NCBI GenBank assembly: GCA_051747385.1
Contig: JBNJGB010000010.1
Location: 62,001-126,000 of the forward strand
Source of the DNA: JBNJGB01 sp051747385
Lineage (GTDB): Bacteria > Myxococcota_A > UBA9042 > PHBI01 > JACKFB01
Reading direction: 5' to 3'
DNA: 64,000 nucleotides
The translations under genes were made by a program, and so were the position numbers. Shown here piece after piece: positions 1 to 9,222 of the stretch (position 1 is the stretch's first letter; the number at the start of each line of letters is the position of its first letter). A model generated the notes under the pieces. It was not told the DNA's origin. It ran no database searches and saw only the letters and a list, made by a program, of their open reading frames with translations.

Positions 1-85
1 TCAGCAGCAGCACCATCACCACGCGGGCCCACATGTCGATGGGCTTGTCGAGGAAGGCGTAGAACCGGTCGAGCATCAACTTCAC
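1..85 (-). CDS. Partial membrane protein downstream of nosY (N-terminus only)
   Basis: Only the first 28 or so codons are present; the gene runs off the left edge. A GTG start at 85 lies 5 nt after a strong AGGAGGG ribosome binding site; an in-frame ATG follows at 76. The visible peptide begins VKLMLDRFYAFLDKPIDM and enters a hydrophobic Val/Met/Leu stretch, so an N-terminal membrane segment is likely. It lies 25 bp after the nosY stop on the same strand and is therefore probably the next gene of the nos operon. Clade II nos clusters often carry extra membrane or redox proteins here, but too little is visible to name it. Confidence 0.6.
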   Translation of the reverse strand, partial: MKLMLDRFYAFLDKPIDMWARVVMVLLL

Positions 86-110
86 GACGTCCCTCCTGCA
101 TGCTCCGGCC

Positions 111-944
111 TCACACCACGTCGCCGCGGCGGAAGGCGGTTCCACCCAGGGCCCAGCAGGTCGCGCCGACCAGCGACGGCCAGGCGAGCCCCAGCGCCAT
201 CAGCGCCGCGGGCCCCAGGTTGTTCGAGAGGTAGAAGCCCACGGGGCCGAGCAGCGCCAGCTCGGCGTCCGCGGCGGACAGCAGCGCCAGCCGGGCGGCC
301 TCCACCGGGTTGATGGCGGCCAGCACGAACACGAGGCGCGGCGGCACCCGCCACTGGAGCATCACCCCGATCAGGGCGAAGTCGAGCAGCGCCACGGACA
401 GCAGCCAGATCACGAGCACCGCCAGGATCGCCCGGGCCTGGCTCGCCACCAGCGTCGTCACCAGCATCCCGATGCCCACGAAGGCCACCAGCAGGCTCGC
501 GCCCACGCCCAGGGCCCTGCCCACGAAGGCCCACGGGAAGGCCTGGCCGAAGGACTGCCCCACAAGCCCCACGACGACCGTGACCACCACCAGGGGCACC
601 AGCAGCATGGCCAGCCGCACCACGGAGACGCCCACGAAGTAGTCCCAGCGGCCCACCGGCTGGCTCAGGAGGAGCTCCAGGGCGCCGGCGGATCGGGCCT
701 GGTTGATGACCTGCCCGGTGGCCATGAGGGCCAGCAGCGGCAGCAGCAGCAGCAGGGCGTGCGAGAAGGACAGGAGCACACGGCCCGTGCCCGTGAAGCC
801 GACGATGGACGACTCCCGCAGGCCGACGAAGACGAACCCGGCGGCCAGGAGCGCGTAGACCACCAGGGCGAAGCCCATCCACCGGGATCGCAGGACCTCG
901 GACAGGTCCAGGCGTGCCACCGCGCCCACCGCTCGTGCCCTCAT
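111..944 (-). CDS. nosY: NosY, ABC-type permease for nitrous oxide reductase copper-site maturation
   Basis: A 277-residue polytopic inner-membrane protein with about six hydrophobic segments and the ABC-2 permease character of NosY. It would pair with the ATPase NosF and periplasmic NosD to support assembly of the CuZ site of N2O reductase. The ATG at 944 overlaps the nosL stop by four bases (ATGA), which fixes the start and implies translational coupling. The conserved segment around residues 60-90 (TGQVINQARSAGALELLLSQ) is typical of NosY. Function is by family and by its position after nosD-nosF-nosL. Confidence 0.93.
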   Translation of the reverse strand: MRARAVGAVARLDLSEVLRSRWMGFALVVYALLAAGFVFVGLRESSIVGFTGTGRVLLSFSHALLLLLPLLALMATGQVINQARSAGALELLLSQPVGRWDYFVGVSVVRLAMLLVPLVVVTVVVGLVGQSFGQAFPWAFVGRALGVGASLLVAFVGIGMLVTTLVASQARAILAVLVIWLLSVALLDFALIGVMLQWRVPPRLVFVLAAINPVEAARLALLSAADAELALLGPVGFYLSNNLGPAALMALGLAWPSLVGATCWALGGTAFRRGDVV

Positions 945-1414
945 CGTGCCCCCTTCGCGGACTCGTCCCGGTCCTGCTGCAGCGTGCGCGCCCGGGCCCC
1001 GGACAACGAGACTATGCCCTGCCCTCGGTCCACCGCCCCCAGGCCGTAGCCCATGGGCGTGGGGCTCCGCTCCACGAACGCGGCATCGTCGGCGGGGATC
1101 CAGCGATCCTCGTCGACGTGGTGGAACCAGACGCCCTCCAGGTCGGCGTGGCGGTCGGCTTGCCACGCGAAGAGGCACCCCGGGTCGTCGAAGACGTGGA
1201 CGTCGCCCTCCCGGGTCCGGACCTGCGCCGCGAACGCGGGCTCGCTCACGTGCATGTGGCACCACGCGCAGGTCTCCTTGTCCCACACGATGTCCACGGG
1301 GCCCTCGCCGGGGCCGCCGGGCGCCAGGGTCCACAGGGCCGCCCCGCCCGCCGCAATGACGACGAGCACGACCGCGACGATCCCCACGACGCGCAGCCCG
1401 GAGGACTCAGCCAT
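941..1414 (-). CDS. nosL: NosL, copper-binding accessory protein of N2O reductase assembly
   Basis: A 157-residue protein with one N-terminal membrane or signal segment (residues 10-30) and no lipobox Cys, unlike the lipoprotein form of NosL in many Proteobacteria. The copper-site motif CAWCHMH near residues 49-55 gives the Cys-x2-Cys-x-Met arrangement expected of NosL, which delivers Cu(I) to NosZ. A second NosL hallmark is the central VHVFDDPGCLFAW segment. It overlaps nosF by 8 bp and nosY by 4 bp, so the three genes are tightly coupled. Confidence 0.93.
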   Translation of the reverse strand: MAESSGLRVVGIVAVVLVVIAAGGAALWTLAPGGPGEGPVDIVWDKETCAWCHMHVSEPAFAAQVRTREGDVHVFDDPGCLFAWQADRHADLEGVWFHHVDEDRWIPADDAAFVERSPTPMGYGLGAVDRGQGIVSLSGARARTLQQDRDESAKGAR

Positions 1415-2294
1415 CGCCCGCCCCCGCCTGCTCCACGGGCTCCACGCGCTCCATGTCGCGCACCACGACGTCCTCCAGCCGGCCGTTCAGCCGGTCGGAG
1501 ACCTCCCGCAGGGCCTCGACCTTCTCGGAGCGCCGCACCGTCTTCGTCCACCAGCCGGCGGCTCCCGGGCGGAAGCCGTGCTCGCGGAACCACTCCGCGT
1601 CCGACTCCCCCGCCTCGCGAAGCTCGATGATGCTCCGGCCCCGCTGGCCCAGGTAGCCCTCCGCCGACCCGTGCCAGGCCACCTCGCCCTCCCGGAGGGC
1701 CACCACGTGATCCACCAGGTGCCGGATCTCCTCGAGCCGGTGGCTGCTCAGCACCAAGGTGGCGTCGCCGCGGCGCTCCCGCACGAGCTGGAAGAAGCGC
1801 TCCCGGGACTCCGCGTCCAGGCTGGCGGTCGGCTCGTCCATGACCAGCAGCCGGGTCCCGGGCATGACCGCCAGCGCCACGAGGACCTTCTGCTTCATGC
1901 CGCCGGAGAGCTCCCGGAACGGCTTGCGCCACACCTCGTCCGGGTCCAGGTCCAGCTCCACCAGCGCGCTCCGCACCTCGTCCCGGGGCACCTCGCGCAC
2001 GCGGCAGAAGGCCCGGATCAGCTCGCCCACGGGAGCCGCCAGCGTCGGCGCGAGCTGGGGCACGTAGCCGATCGCCCGGCCCACGCGGGCCCGATCCGGC
2101 GGCCTGTCGTCCAGCAGCGCCTCTCCCCGCGTCGGGGCCACCAGCCCCATCACGATCCGCTGCAGCGTCGACTTCCCCGAGCCGTTCGGCCCCACGAGCG
2201 CCACGCCCCGTCCGGACTCGAACTCCAGGTCCACGTCCCGGAGCGCCATCAGGCGCCCGAAGCGCTTGTCCACGCCGCGAAGCTCAACGCGCAT
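1407..2294 (-). CDS. nosF: NosF, ABC transporter ATPase for NosZ maturation
   Basis: A 295-residue cytoplasmic ATP-binding protein. Walker A is GPNGSGKST (about residue 35), the ABC signature is LSGGMKQK, and Walker B is RLLVMDEPTASLD; the H-loop follows as VLSSHRLEEI. It is the partner of the NosY permease and the NosD periplasmic protein. The start overlaps the end of nosD by 11 bp. The C-terminal 70 or so residues after the ATPase core are variable in NosF and carry no recognisable motif here. Confidence 0.93.
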   Translation of the reverse strand: MRVELRGVDKRFGRLMALRDVDLEFESGRGVALVGPNGSGKSTLQRIVMGLVAPTRGEALLDDRPPDRARVGRAIGYVPQLAPTLAAPVGELIRAFCRVREVPRDEVRSALVELDLDPDEVWRKPFRELSGGMKQKVLVALAVMPGTRLLVMDEPTASLDAESRERFFQLVRERRGDATLVLSSHRLEEIRHLVDHVVALREGEVAWHGSAEGYLGQRGRSIIELREAGESDAEWFREHGFRPGAAGWWTKTVRRSEKVEALREVSDRLNGRLEDVVVRDMERVEPVEQAGAGDG

Positions 2295-3663
2295 CGGCCA
2301 CCTCCCCCTCGGTCGGGCGCGGCACGGGCGACTCCATGGCCGGGCGGGGATCCACCAGGAGCGTCTCCGGCGACAGCAGCGGCGCGATGTGCGTGATCGC
2401 GTCCACCAGCCAGAGGGCGGCCGTCCCCTCGAGGAACGCCAGCTTGGGGCGCCGCTGGACCATCTCCCCCGACAGGCTCCGAAGCTCGAAGGGCACGTCC
2501 CCGTATCCGTCCCCGTCCAGGTCGTAGCCCGCGTAGTCGTCGAAGTGATTGCCCGTCCACGTCATGTCCCGCGCGTGGCCGCGGCCCTCCACGCGCACCG
2601 CGTCCCGGTTGTCCAGGAAGGAGTTGGCCCGGAACGTCGTGCGCTCCTCGGTGGCGTGGAAGACGATCCCCGCGTCCCCGAAGGCGAAGACGTTCCGCTC
2701 GAAGCGGTTGTGGTCTTCCAGGGACAGCGGGCTGGTATCCACGTAGCAGCCCAGCGTGTTGTGGACGAACGCGTTGTCGGTGATGACCAGCTCCCCCGAC
2801 TCCTTCAGGCCCAGCCCCACGCCCGCCGACCCGCCGGAACGCGCCAGCACGTTGCCGTGGACCCGTACGTCGCGGCTGTACATCAGGAAGATCCCGACGA
2901 TGTTGTCGCGATAGCGGTTCCCCACGATCGTGTTGTGGTGGGAGTACATGAAGTGCGTGCCGTAGCGGCCGCCCTCCACGACGTTGTCCGCGATGCGGTT
3001 TCCGGACGAGTACCAGATGACCACGTCCCGGCCCGCGATGACCCGGTTGCCCTCGACCACCGAGTCGGTCGTCTCCCACATGCGGATGGGGTCGCCGCGC
3101 ATGCCCACCGGGCCGTCGTCCGGGCCGTGGACCTCGTTTCCGCGCAGGGTCACGCGGGTCGCCTTCTCCACGAGCAGGCCGAACACGGCGTTGCGGACGA
3201 GCAGGCCCGTGACCTCCACGTCCGCCGCCTCGACCCGGACGGCGGCGTCCAGGGTGTCGAACCGGCCGCCGCTGCCGTCCACCGTGAAGCCCAGCAGGCG
3301 CGTGCCGTCGGCGAGGACCTCCACGGTGGTGCCCTCGCCGGAGGTCCGGATCACCGCGTCGGAGGTCCCCCACAGGGTCACGGGGCTGTCCACCACCAGG
3401 GGCCCGGCGTAGGTCCCATCCTCGAGGCACAGGACGGCCCCGCCGGCGGCCTCGTCCACGACCGCCTGGAGGTCCGCCCCGGCCTGGACGCGCCGATCGC
3501 AAGCGGGCCGCTCGGGGCTGGCCCGCTGCGCCTCGGGCTCGGGGAAGACGGGCGCGGAGGGCTCGGCGATCCCTCCGCAGGCGACGAGCGCCAGGGAGAG
3601 CGCGCCGAGCACCAGAGCCCGGCGCCGCCCCCGGCGAGCTCCGCTCCGACGAGCGCGGAACAA
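2284..3663 (-). CDS. nosD: NosD, periplasmic beta-helix maturation factor of N2O reductase
   Basis: A 459-residue exported protein. The first 30 residues form a signal peptide ending in LALVACGG, a plausible lipobox, so it is probably a lipoprotein rather than freely soluble. Residues from about 60 to 420 are a right-handed parallel beta-helix of CASH/NosD type, with repeated short strands such as NRIADNVVEG, NTIVGNRYRDNIVG and NRFERNVFAFGDAG. NosD is required with NosF and NosY to build the tetranuclear copper site of NosZ. The gene starts 2 bp after the nosZ stop. Confidence 0.93.
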   Translation of the reverse strand: MFRARRSGARRGRRRALVLGALSLALVACGGIAEPSAPVFPEPEAQRASPERPACDRRVQAGADLQAVVDEAAGGAVLCLEDGTYAGPLVVDSPVTLWGTSDAVIRTSGEGTTVEVLADGTRLLGFTVDGSGGRFDTLDAAVRVEAADVEVTGLLVRNAVFGLLVEKATRVTLRGNEVHGPDDGPVGMRGDPIRMWETTDSVVEGNRVIAGRDVVIWYSSGNRIADNVVEGGRYGTHFMYSHHNTIVGNRYRDNIVGIFLMYSRDVRVHGNVLARSGGSAGVGLGLKESGELVITDNAFVHNTLGCYVDTSPLSLEDHNRFERNVFAFGDAGIVFHATEERTTFRANSFLDNRDAVRVEGRGHARDMTWTGNHFDDYAGYDLDGDGYGDVPFELRSLSGEMVQRRPKLAFLEGTAALWLVDAITHIAPLLSPETLLVDPRPAMESPVPRPTEGEVADAR

Positions 3664-3665
3664 AG

Positions 3666-5750
3666 CTACTCGACCTCCCCGGACTCCTCGTTCTTCTCCT
3701 CGGGCTGCTCACCCTCCTCGGCGCCGGACGGCGGCGCGTCCGTGGGCGAGTCCACGGCGCCCCCCTCCGTCGGCTCCACGAGGAGATAGCCGGCCATCTC
3801 CAGGTGCAGCGCCGAGCAGAACTCCGTGCAGTAGAACGGGAACACCCCCGCCCGGTCGGCCACGAAGTCGATGTCCACGTGCTTGCCGGGCTCCAGGCTC
3901 GTGTGGATGTTGTAGGAGCCGATGCCGAAGCCGTGCGTGGCGTCGTGGGCCTGCTCCACGTTGGTGAGGTGCAGGTGGACCCGCTCGCCCTGCTTCACGC
4001 GCACGATGTCCGGCGTGAAGTGGCTTCGGACCGCGGTCATGTAGACGTGGACGCCGTCGTTCTTGCGCTCGATGCGCTCCTCGCCGGACTCCGCGGCCTC
4101 CGCCGCCTTCTCGCCCGTGAGCGGGTTGGTGCCCACCGGCTTGTAGACGTCGATCGGGTCGATCTTGTCGGCCTTGACGATCTGCGCATAGTGGGGCTCG
4201 CCCAGGGGCAGCGGCATGTCGTAGAGCAGCTTCATCTTCTCGCCCGAGATGTCGACGAGCTGGAAGTTCTGCGGCAGCAGCGGCCCGACCTTCGCGAAGC
4301 GATCGATGGCCCACTTGTTCATGGCGACCAGGTAGTCCCCGTCCGGCGACACCGTGTCACCCTCGGCCACGGCGAGGTGGCCGATGTTGTAGTGGACCGG
4401 CATCTTCTCGATGAGCTTCAGCTCGTCCAGGGACCACTTCGCCACCTTCGACTCGATGAACACCGACGTGTAGGCGTTCCCCTCGTCGTCGAACTGCGTG
4501 TGCAGGGGCCCGAGGCCGATCTCGACCTGGCCGTGAAGCGTCTCCTCGAACGGCAGGATGGGCACCCCGTACTGGTCCTCGCCGTCGTACTTCTCGTCCT
4601 CGATGAGCTTCTTGATCTTGTCGAAGCTGTAGACCGTCGCGTGGGTGTCCAGCTTGCCGGAGACCACCAGCCGCTCGCCGTCCGGCGCCACGTCGATCCC
4701 GTGGGGGCTCTTGGGCTCACCCACGAAGTGCAGCAGGTTCTCCTCGAGCGCCGTCTCCAGCGGGATCACCCGCATGTCCGCGATGGTCTCGGTCTTGCCG
4801 GCCTCCACGACCTCCTCGGCCTTGTCCCAGTTGAAGACGTGGAGGTAGTCCATGTCGTTCTGGGACGCGCCCGACTCCAGCGACGGGTTGCCCTCCAGGT
4901 TGCCGCCGTAGGCCAGCTCCGTGTTCAGGCTGTTGAAGAACGCGTAGCCCTCGCTGACCTTCTTGCCGGCGTCCGACAGGTCCTGCATGTACGGCGGAAG
5001 CTCCACCGCCCAGGACTCCTCCGGCACGATGCGCCCCGCCTCCCGGTCGAACTTCCAGAAGATCGCGGCGCCCCGGTACTTGTCCTCGTAGTCCTCGATC
5101 GGCTCGTAGGTCCCGCCCAGGGGCGCGGGATACTGGGCCGGCTCGATCACGTACTCCGTGTTGGGCGTGACGAAGGTGGAGCCGTGGTCGGACTCGATGA
5201 GGTGGCTCGTGACGATCTGCTTCGTGATGAAGTCGTGCAGATCGATGACCGCCACGCGCGCGTTGGCCTTGTCGTTGATGAAGACGTACTCGCCGTCGTA
5301 GTCGCCCTCCGTCTCCGACAGCGCCGGGTGGTGCGTGTCACCCCACTCCAGCGTGTGGCCGTGGCGGTCACCCGAGGCCAGCAGCTCGTCGGTCCCGTCC
5401 CCGTAGCCGAAGCCCTGCCAGGGCTCCGGCGTGAACACGCCGATGTACTTCAGGATCCGCATGCTCGGCACGCCGATCACGAGCAGCTGGCCGACGTGCC
5501 CGCCGGACGTGAACATGTAGTACTCGTCGTGGCGACCCGACGGCGTGTAGGTCTTCAGCGCCGCCTCGACGTCGTCCTCGCTCAGGTTCCGCTCCTCCAT
5601 GAGGGCCTGCAGCGTCTGTCCACCGGCGGCCGCCATGCCGCCCCCCGCTCCGCCTTCGCCCTTGCAGCCGCTCGGCGCCGCGGCCATCGCCACGACCGCC
5701 AGGGCCACGGCACCCCGCGTCCAATCCACGCGTCCGGATAGCCAGTTCAT
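3666..5750 (-). CDS. nosZ: Nitrous oxide reductase NosZ, clade II (Sec-dependent)
   Basis: A 694-residue periplasmic copper enzyme that reduces N2O to N2. The N-terminus lacks a twin-arginine motif and instead has a Sec signal with a possible lipobox (AAPSGC), which marks the clade II or 'atypical' enzyme. A beta-propeller covers roughly residues 60-560, with a DTHH motif expected to contribute CuZ ligands. A C-terminal cupredoxin domain carries the CuA site CTEFCSALHLEM (Cys-x3-Cys-x3-His-x2-Met). An acidic Glu/Pro-rich tail of about 40 residues follows. The ATG at 5750 is preceded by an AGGAGGAGGG ribosome binding site. It lies between a cytochrome c and nosD, and no nosR is seen, as usual for clade II clusters. 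Confidence 0.97.
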   Translation of the reverse strand: MNWLSGRVDWTRGAVALAVVAMAAAPSGCKGEGGAGGGMAAAGGQTLQALMEERNLSEDDVEAALKTYTPSGRHDEYYMFTSGGHVGQLLVIGVPSMRILKYIGVFTPEPWQGFGYGDGTDELLASGDRHGHTLEWGDTHHPALSETEGDYDGEYVFINDKANARVAVIDLHDFITKQIVTSHLIESDHGSTFVTPNTEYVIEPAQYPAPLGGTYEPIEDYEDKYRGAAIFWKFDREAGRIVPEESWAVELPPYMQDLSDAGKKVSEGYAFFNSLNTELAYGGNLEGNPSLESGASQNDMDYLHVFNWDKAEEVVEAGKTETIADMRVIPLETALEENLLHFVGEPKSPHGIDVAPDGERLVVSGKLDTHATVYSFDKIKKLIEDEKYDGEDQYGVPILPFEETLHGQVEIGLGPLHTQFDDEGNAYTSVFIESKVAKWSLDELKLIEKMPVHYNIGHLAVAEGDTVSPDGDYLVAMNKWAIDRFAKVGPLLPQNFQLVDISGEKMKLLYDMPLPLGEPHYAQIVKADKIDPIDVYKPVGTNPLTGEKAAEAAESGEERIERKNDGVHVYMTAVRSHFTPDIVRVKQGERVHLHLTNVEQAHDATHGFGIGSYNIHTSLEPGKHVDIDFVADRAGVFPFYCTEFCSALHLEMAGYLLVEPTEGGAVDSPTDAPPSGAEEGEQPEEKNEESGEVE

Positions 5751-5815
5751 CGCGCTCCCTCCTCCTGTCGGTGTGCTCGCCTCCGTCGAGAGGCAGTCCT
5801 CCGCAGCCGGGTCGG

Positions 5816-6265
5816 CTACTCGCCGCCCTTCCCCAGGCCACGCACGTGCTCGCGCAACGCGGCCACGACAGCCGGCTTGTCGCTCAGGTCCGGGTTCGCC
5901 GGCATGGCGGGCGCCAGCCCCACCGCGGCCCCGCCGCCCACGATGATCTCCTCGATGTGCTCGTCGGTGACGGACTCCTGCCACTCGGCCTGCCGGAGGT
6001 CGCGCGGCTTCGGGTCCAGGGCCTTCGAGCCCGGGCCGTCCCCGGCGCCCATCTCGCCGTGGCAGGTCACGCAGCGGTTCGTGAAGATCTCCTGGGCCTT
6101 CTTCCGGGCCTCGGGGGTGATGGTGGCCTCGGCCGCGGCGGCCTCCTCGGCCATCTCCTCGGCCCCGCCCGCGCCTTCTGACTTGCAGGCCGCCAGCGAC
6201 ACGGCCGCGGCCAGGAGCAGGGCGAACACCACACCGCACACACGTCTCCTCGGATCGCAACCCAT
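5816..6265 (-). CDS. Class I c-type cytochrome lipoprotein upstream of nosZ
   Basis: A 149-residue single-haem cytochrome. A lipoprotein signal ends in VSLAACKSE, a Glu/Ala-rich linker follows, and the haem site CVTCHG is at about residue 65 with a probable axial Met in PAMPANPDL near residue 125. It is likely the periplasmic electron donor to NosZ, a role often filled by small cytochromes c in clade II nos clusters. The start at 6265 is chosen because AGGAGG lies 6 nt before it; another in-frame ATG at 6280 overlaps that ribosome binding site and is less likely. It is the first gene of the visible nos operon. Confidence 0.9.
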   Translation of the reverse strand: MGCDPRRRVCGVVFALLLAAAVSLAACKSEGAGGAEEMAEEAAAAEATITPEARKKAQEIFTNRCVTCHGEMGAGDGPGSKALDPKPRDLRQAEWQESVTDEHIEEIIVGGGAAVGLAPAMPANPDLSDKPAVVAALREHVRGLGKGGE

Positions 6266-6325
6266 GATGCGCCTCCTCATGTTTGAATGAGCCCGAGGCT
6301 AACACAGGTTCTCGGGGGTGGTAAC

Positions 6326-6339
6326 AGCGAGCGCTCGCT
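6326..6339. promoter_or_regulatory. 14-bp perfect palindrome upstream of the nos operon
   Basis: The sequence AGCGAGCGCTCGCT is a perfect palindrome 61 bp upstream of the cytochrome c start in the nos operon leader. It could be an operator. No TTGAT-N4-ATCAA (FNR/NNR) box is visible in the 254-bp gap 6266-6519, so regulation by nitric oxide or oxygen through that class of box is not supported here. Confidence 0.25.
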
Positions 6340-6519
6340 CGCTTGTCTGCCCCCGCAGAAGGGGTCAAGCCTACTCACTTCTCACTTTTCATGCACGCCG
6401 ACGGTCCTGCCGAGAGGCCACCCCGAGCCTGCCGGACGGCGAGCACGCAGCCCCAGCAAACGCCAGCGGCACCTCGGGCCCCGGGCGTCCTCGCCCGCGC
6501 AGCGGACTGGCCGAGGTCC

Positions 6520-7764
6520 TCAGCCGAGCGCGCCCATGGCCTCGTCGAGGATGTCGATGCCCTCGTCGAGGGTGTCGTCCTCGATGGTCAGGGGCGCCAT
6601 CACCTTGAGCACCCGGGCGCCCGGCCCGCAGTTGGCGATGATGAGCCCGCGCTCGAAGGCCTCTCGCGACACGCGCTTGGCCACGTCGCCGTCGCCGAAG
6701 TCCAGGCCGTGGATCATGCCCTTCTCGCGGAGCTGCACGTCCAGGTGCCGGTGCTTGCCGACCAGGGCGCCCAGACGCTCGGAGGTGTGCCTGCCCTTTC
6801 GGCGGACGTCGTCCCCGAAGGCGTCGTCCCGGAAGTACTCCAGGGCCTCGGCCCCGGCCACGAAGGACAGGTCCTGGCCGCGGAAGGTGCCGGTGTGCTC
6901 GCCGGGCGACCAGACGTCGTGCTCGGGCTTCACCAGCAGCATGGCCAGGGGCGTGCCGAAGCCGCCTATGCCCTTCGCCAGGCAGACGACGTCCGGGTCC
7001 AGGTCCAGGTCGTCGAAGCTGAAGTAGCCGCCGGTCCGGCCGCAGCCCACCTGGATGTCGTCGACGATGAAGAGGCTTCCGTACTCGCGGGCCAGGCCCT
7101 GCACCGCCTTCAGCCACTCGGGCCGGGCCACGTTGACCCCGCCCTCGGCCTGGATGGTCTCGACGATGAACGCGGCCGGCGGCGTCAGCCCGCTGGAGGG
7201 ATCGCGAAGCTGCCTGCGGAGGGCCTCCAGGGTGTCGACGCCCTCGCCCAGGTAGCCGTCGAACGGCAGGCGCGTCACGTGGTCCAGCGAGACGCCGGCG
7301 GCCGCCCGGTGCAGGCCGTTCCCGGTGCACGCCAGCGCCCCGAGGGTCATCCCGTGGAAGCCGTCCGTGAACGCCACGACGCCCTGCCGCCCCGTGACCT
7401 TCCGGGCCAGCTTGAGGGCCGCCTCCACGGCATTGGTCCCGGTCGGCCCGGTGAACTGCATCTTGTAGTGCATCTTCCGGGGCCGGAGGATCACCTCGTC
7501 GAAGCGCTGGATGAACGTCCGCTTCGCCGTGGTGTACATGTCCAGGCTGTGCACCACCCCGTCGGACGAGAGGTAGTCGATCAGCGCCTTCTTCAGCCGC
7601 GGGTTGTTGTGGCCGAAGTTCAGCACCCCCGCGCCCGCGAAGAAGTCGATGTACGAGCGGCCGCCCTCGTCCACCTGGTGCGCGTTCCTCGCGGTCTGGA
7701 AGACCGTCGGGAAGGCCCGGCAGTACCCCCGCACCTCGGACTCCAACCTCTCGAAGACCTGCAT
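6520..7764 (-). CDS. ectB: Diaminobutyrate-2-oxoglutarate aminotransferase, EctB-like
   Basis: A 414-residue class III PLP-dependent aminotransferase. EctB converts L-aspartate 4-semialdehyde plus glutamate to L-2,4-diaminobutyrate. The protein matches EctB along its whole length: it begins MQVFERLESEVRGYCRAFPT, continues with YIDFFAGAG and GPTGTNAVEAALKLARK, and the PLP lysine is in CLAKGIGGFG. Later GEHTGTFRGQD is typical. ATG 7764 follows AGAGGAGG by 5 nt. No ectA, ectC or ectD adjoins it, so a role in ectoine synthesis is not shown; diaminobutyrate for another product is equally possible. Confidence 0.85.
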   Translation of the reverse strand: MQVFERLESEVRGYCRAFPTVFQTARNAHQVDEGGRSYIDFFAGAGVLNFGHNNPRLKKALIDYLSSDGVVHSLDMYTTAKRTFIQRFDEVILRPRKMHYKMQFTGPTGTNAVEAALKLARKVTGRQGVVAFTDGFHGMTLGALACTGNGLHRAAAGVSLDHVTRLPFDGYLGEGVDTLEALRRQLRDPSSGLTPPAAFIVETIQAEGGVNVARPEWLKAVQGLAREYGSLFIVDDIQVGCGRTGGYFSFDDLDLDPDVVCLAKGIGGFGTPLAMLLVKPEHDVWSPGEHTGTFRGQDLSFVAGAEALEYFRDDAFGDDVRRKGRHTSERLGALVGKHRHLDVQLREKGMIHGLDFGDGDVAKRVSREAFERGLIIANCGPGARVLKVMAPLTIEDDTLDEGIDILDEAMGALG

Positions 7765-7994
7765 GTTTCCTCCTCTCGTCGCAGGGACGGGCTCCAGTGT
7801 ACACGACAGGCACGCACACCCTACGGGTTGGTGATCTCCGGGGGCTCCCCGGTCTGCCGGGTCTCCGATCTCGCCCGCCCCGGCGCAGCGGAGCAAGCGG
7901 CCGCACCCCTCGGCACGCCGCGCCGACCGAAGACCTTGCGTGCGAGGGAGCGGGGATCGTAGGTCTCGGCTCGGACCTGCGATGGGGAGGACGG

Positions 7995-9076
7995 ATGAGC
8001 GCAGCGGCCGGGGTCGATGTCGAGGGAGAGGCGGTGCGGGATCCGCTTCTGGTGCACGCGGAGGCCCTACGCGGGCTGGCATCCGACGCGGTGGTGAAGC
8101 GCGGGGTCCGGTACTTCAAGGAGGATCGGGTCCACGGGCTCGGCTGGATGGAGGGGCACGTCTGGGCCTCGGTGGAGGGCTCCCGGCCCGGCGAGCCGTA
8201 CGAGGTCGAGCTGGCCGTCGACGAGGACGGCGAGATCGGCGTCGAGTGCTCGTGTCCCTTCGACCAGGAGCCGACCTGCAAGCACGCCGTGGCGACGCTG
8301 CTGGCGTACGCGGCGCGGCAGGAGGTGGGCGACGAGACCGTGCGGGGCGCCGCGGACGAGGCGGTGGCCGACCGGCGGAAGCGCGGGCGCACCGGGGTGA
8401 CGGTGACGCACGTCGGCGGCGACCGCTGGTTCGGGACGTGGGAGGCGCGGTCGCTCAACCCGACCGGGGTGTCCTCGCGGACGTACCGCGTCGAGCTGCG
8501 ATCCGTGGGCGAGCGCATCAACCACTGCACGTGCCCGGACTTCGCCACGAACCGGCTGGGGACCTGCAAGCACATCGAGGCCGTGGTCCACAAGCTGGCC
8601 AGCCGCGCGCACCGGAAGGCCTCGAGGTGGCGGTGCTGGATCCGGGGACGTTCGGGAGCCTCCGACGCCTGGGTCTCGCGCCCGTCGAGGACGGCGAGGT
8701 GGTCGTGGAGCGCTCCGAGGACGCGGAGGCCCCGCCCGCCGATCCGCTCGGCGACCTGGCGCGCCGCAAGCTGCGGGCAGGCGAGGTCCTCGTGGAGCAG
8801 GGCTGCCACGCGGAGGGGCTTGCGCTCCTGGTGGAGAGCATGGCCGCGGCGACCGCGCGCTCGGCCGGCGCCTCGGAGGTGCCGCAGCGGGACGACCTGA
8901 CGGTGTGGCTCTACGGGGAGGCGTTCCCCAGCGGCCGCGTGGCCCAGGAGGACACGACCGCGCTGCTCCGCGCCGACGGGCTGGCCCGCGCCCCCACCGT
9001 CCCGGAGTCGCTCGCTGCAGAGGCGCTTCGGGATGCCCGCGAGATGGTCCGAGAGACTCGAAGCCCGGCGGCGTGA
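7995..9076 (+). pseudogene. Broken SWIM zinc-finger gene (SNF2-helicase-type remnant)
   Basis: The ATG at 7995 follows GGGGAGG. The first 210 or so codons encode two SWIM-type zinc motifs, CSCPFDQEPTCKH and CTCPDFATNRLGTCKH, as found at the N-terminus of bacterial SWIM/SNF2 helicases. Near 8620 the coding character moves to another frame: the first frame becomes Arg/Trp/Ser-rich noise ending at 8900, while the second continues with plausible protein (LEVAVLDPGTFGSLRRLGLA onward, then DDLTVWLYGEAFP) to a stop at 9076. No helicase motifs lie between. The simplest reading is an out-of-frame deletion that removed the ATPase core. A sequencing frameshift alone would not explain the missing helicase, unless the protein never had one. 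Confidence 0.65.
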
Positions 9077-9222
9077 GACGGGAGGCCGAGCGGATGCCGC
9101 GGGCGCGGACGCGAGCCCGACTTGCGGGGTGGTCGCGGGTCGGGGCTCCAGGACTTCGTGCAAGCCCCGCGATGTCGGCGTAGGATTCGCGGCGTTCAGT
9201 CGGCCAGGAGGCAACGAGCGAG

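Noticed and set aside
6266..6519. FNR/NNR box controlling nos genes
   Set aside because: No TTGAT-N4-ATCAA-like sequence is visible in the upstream region.
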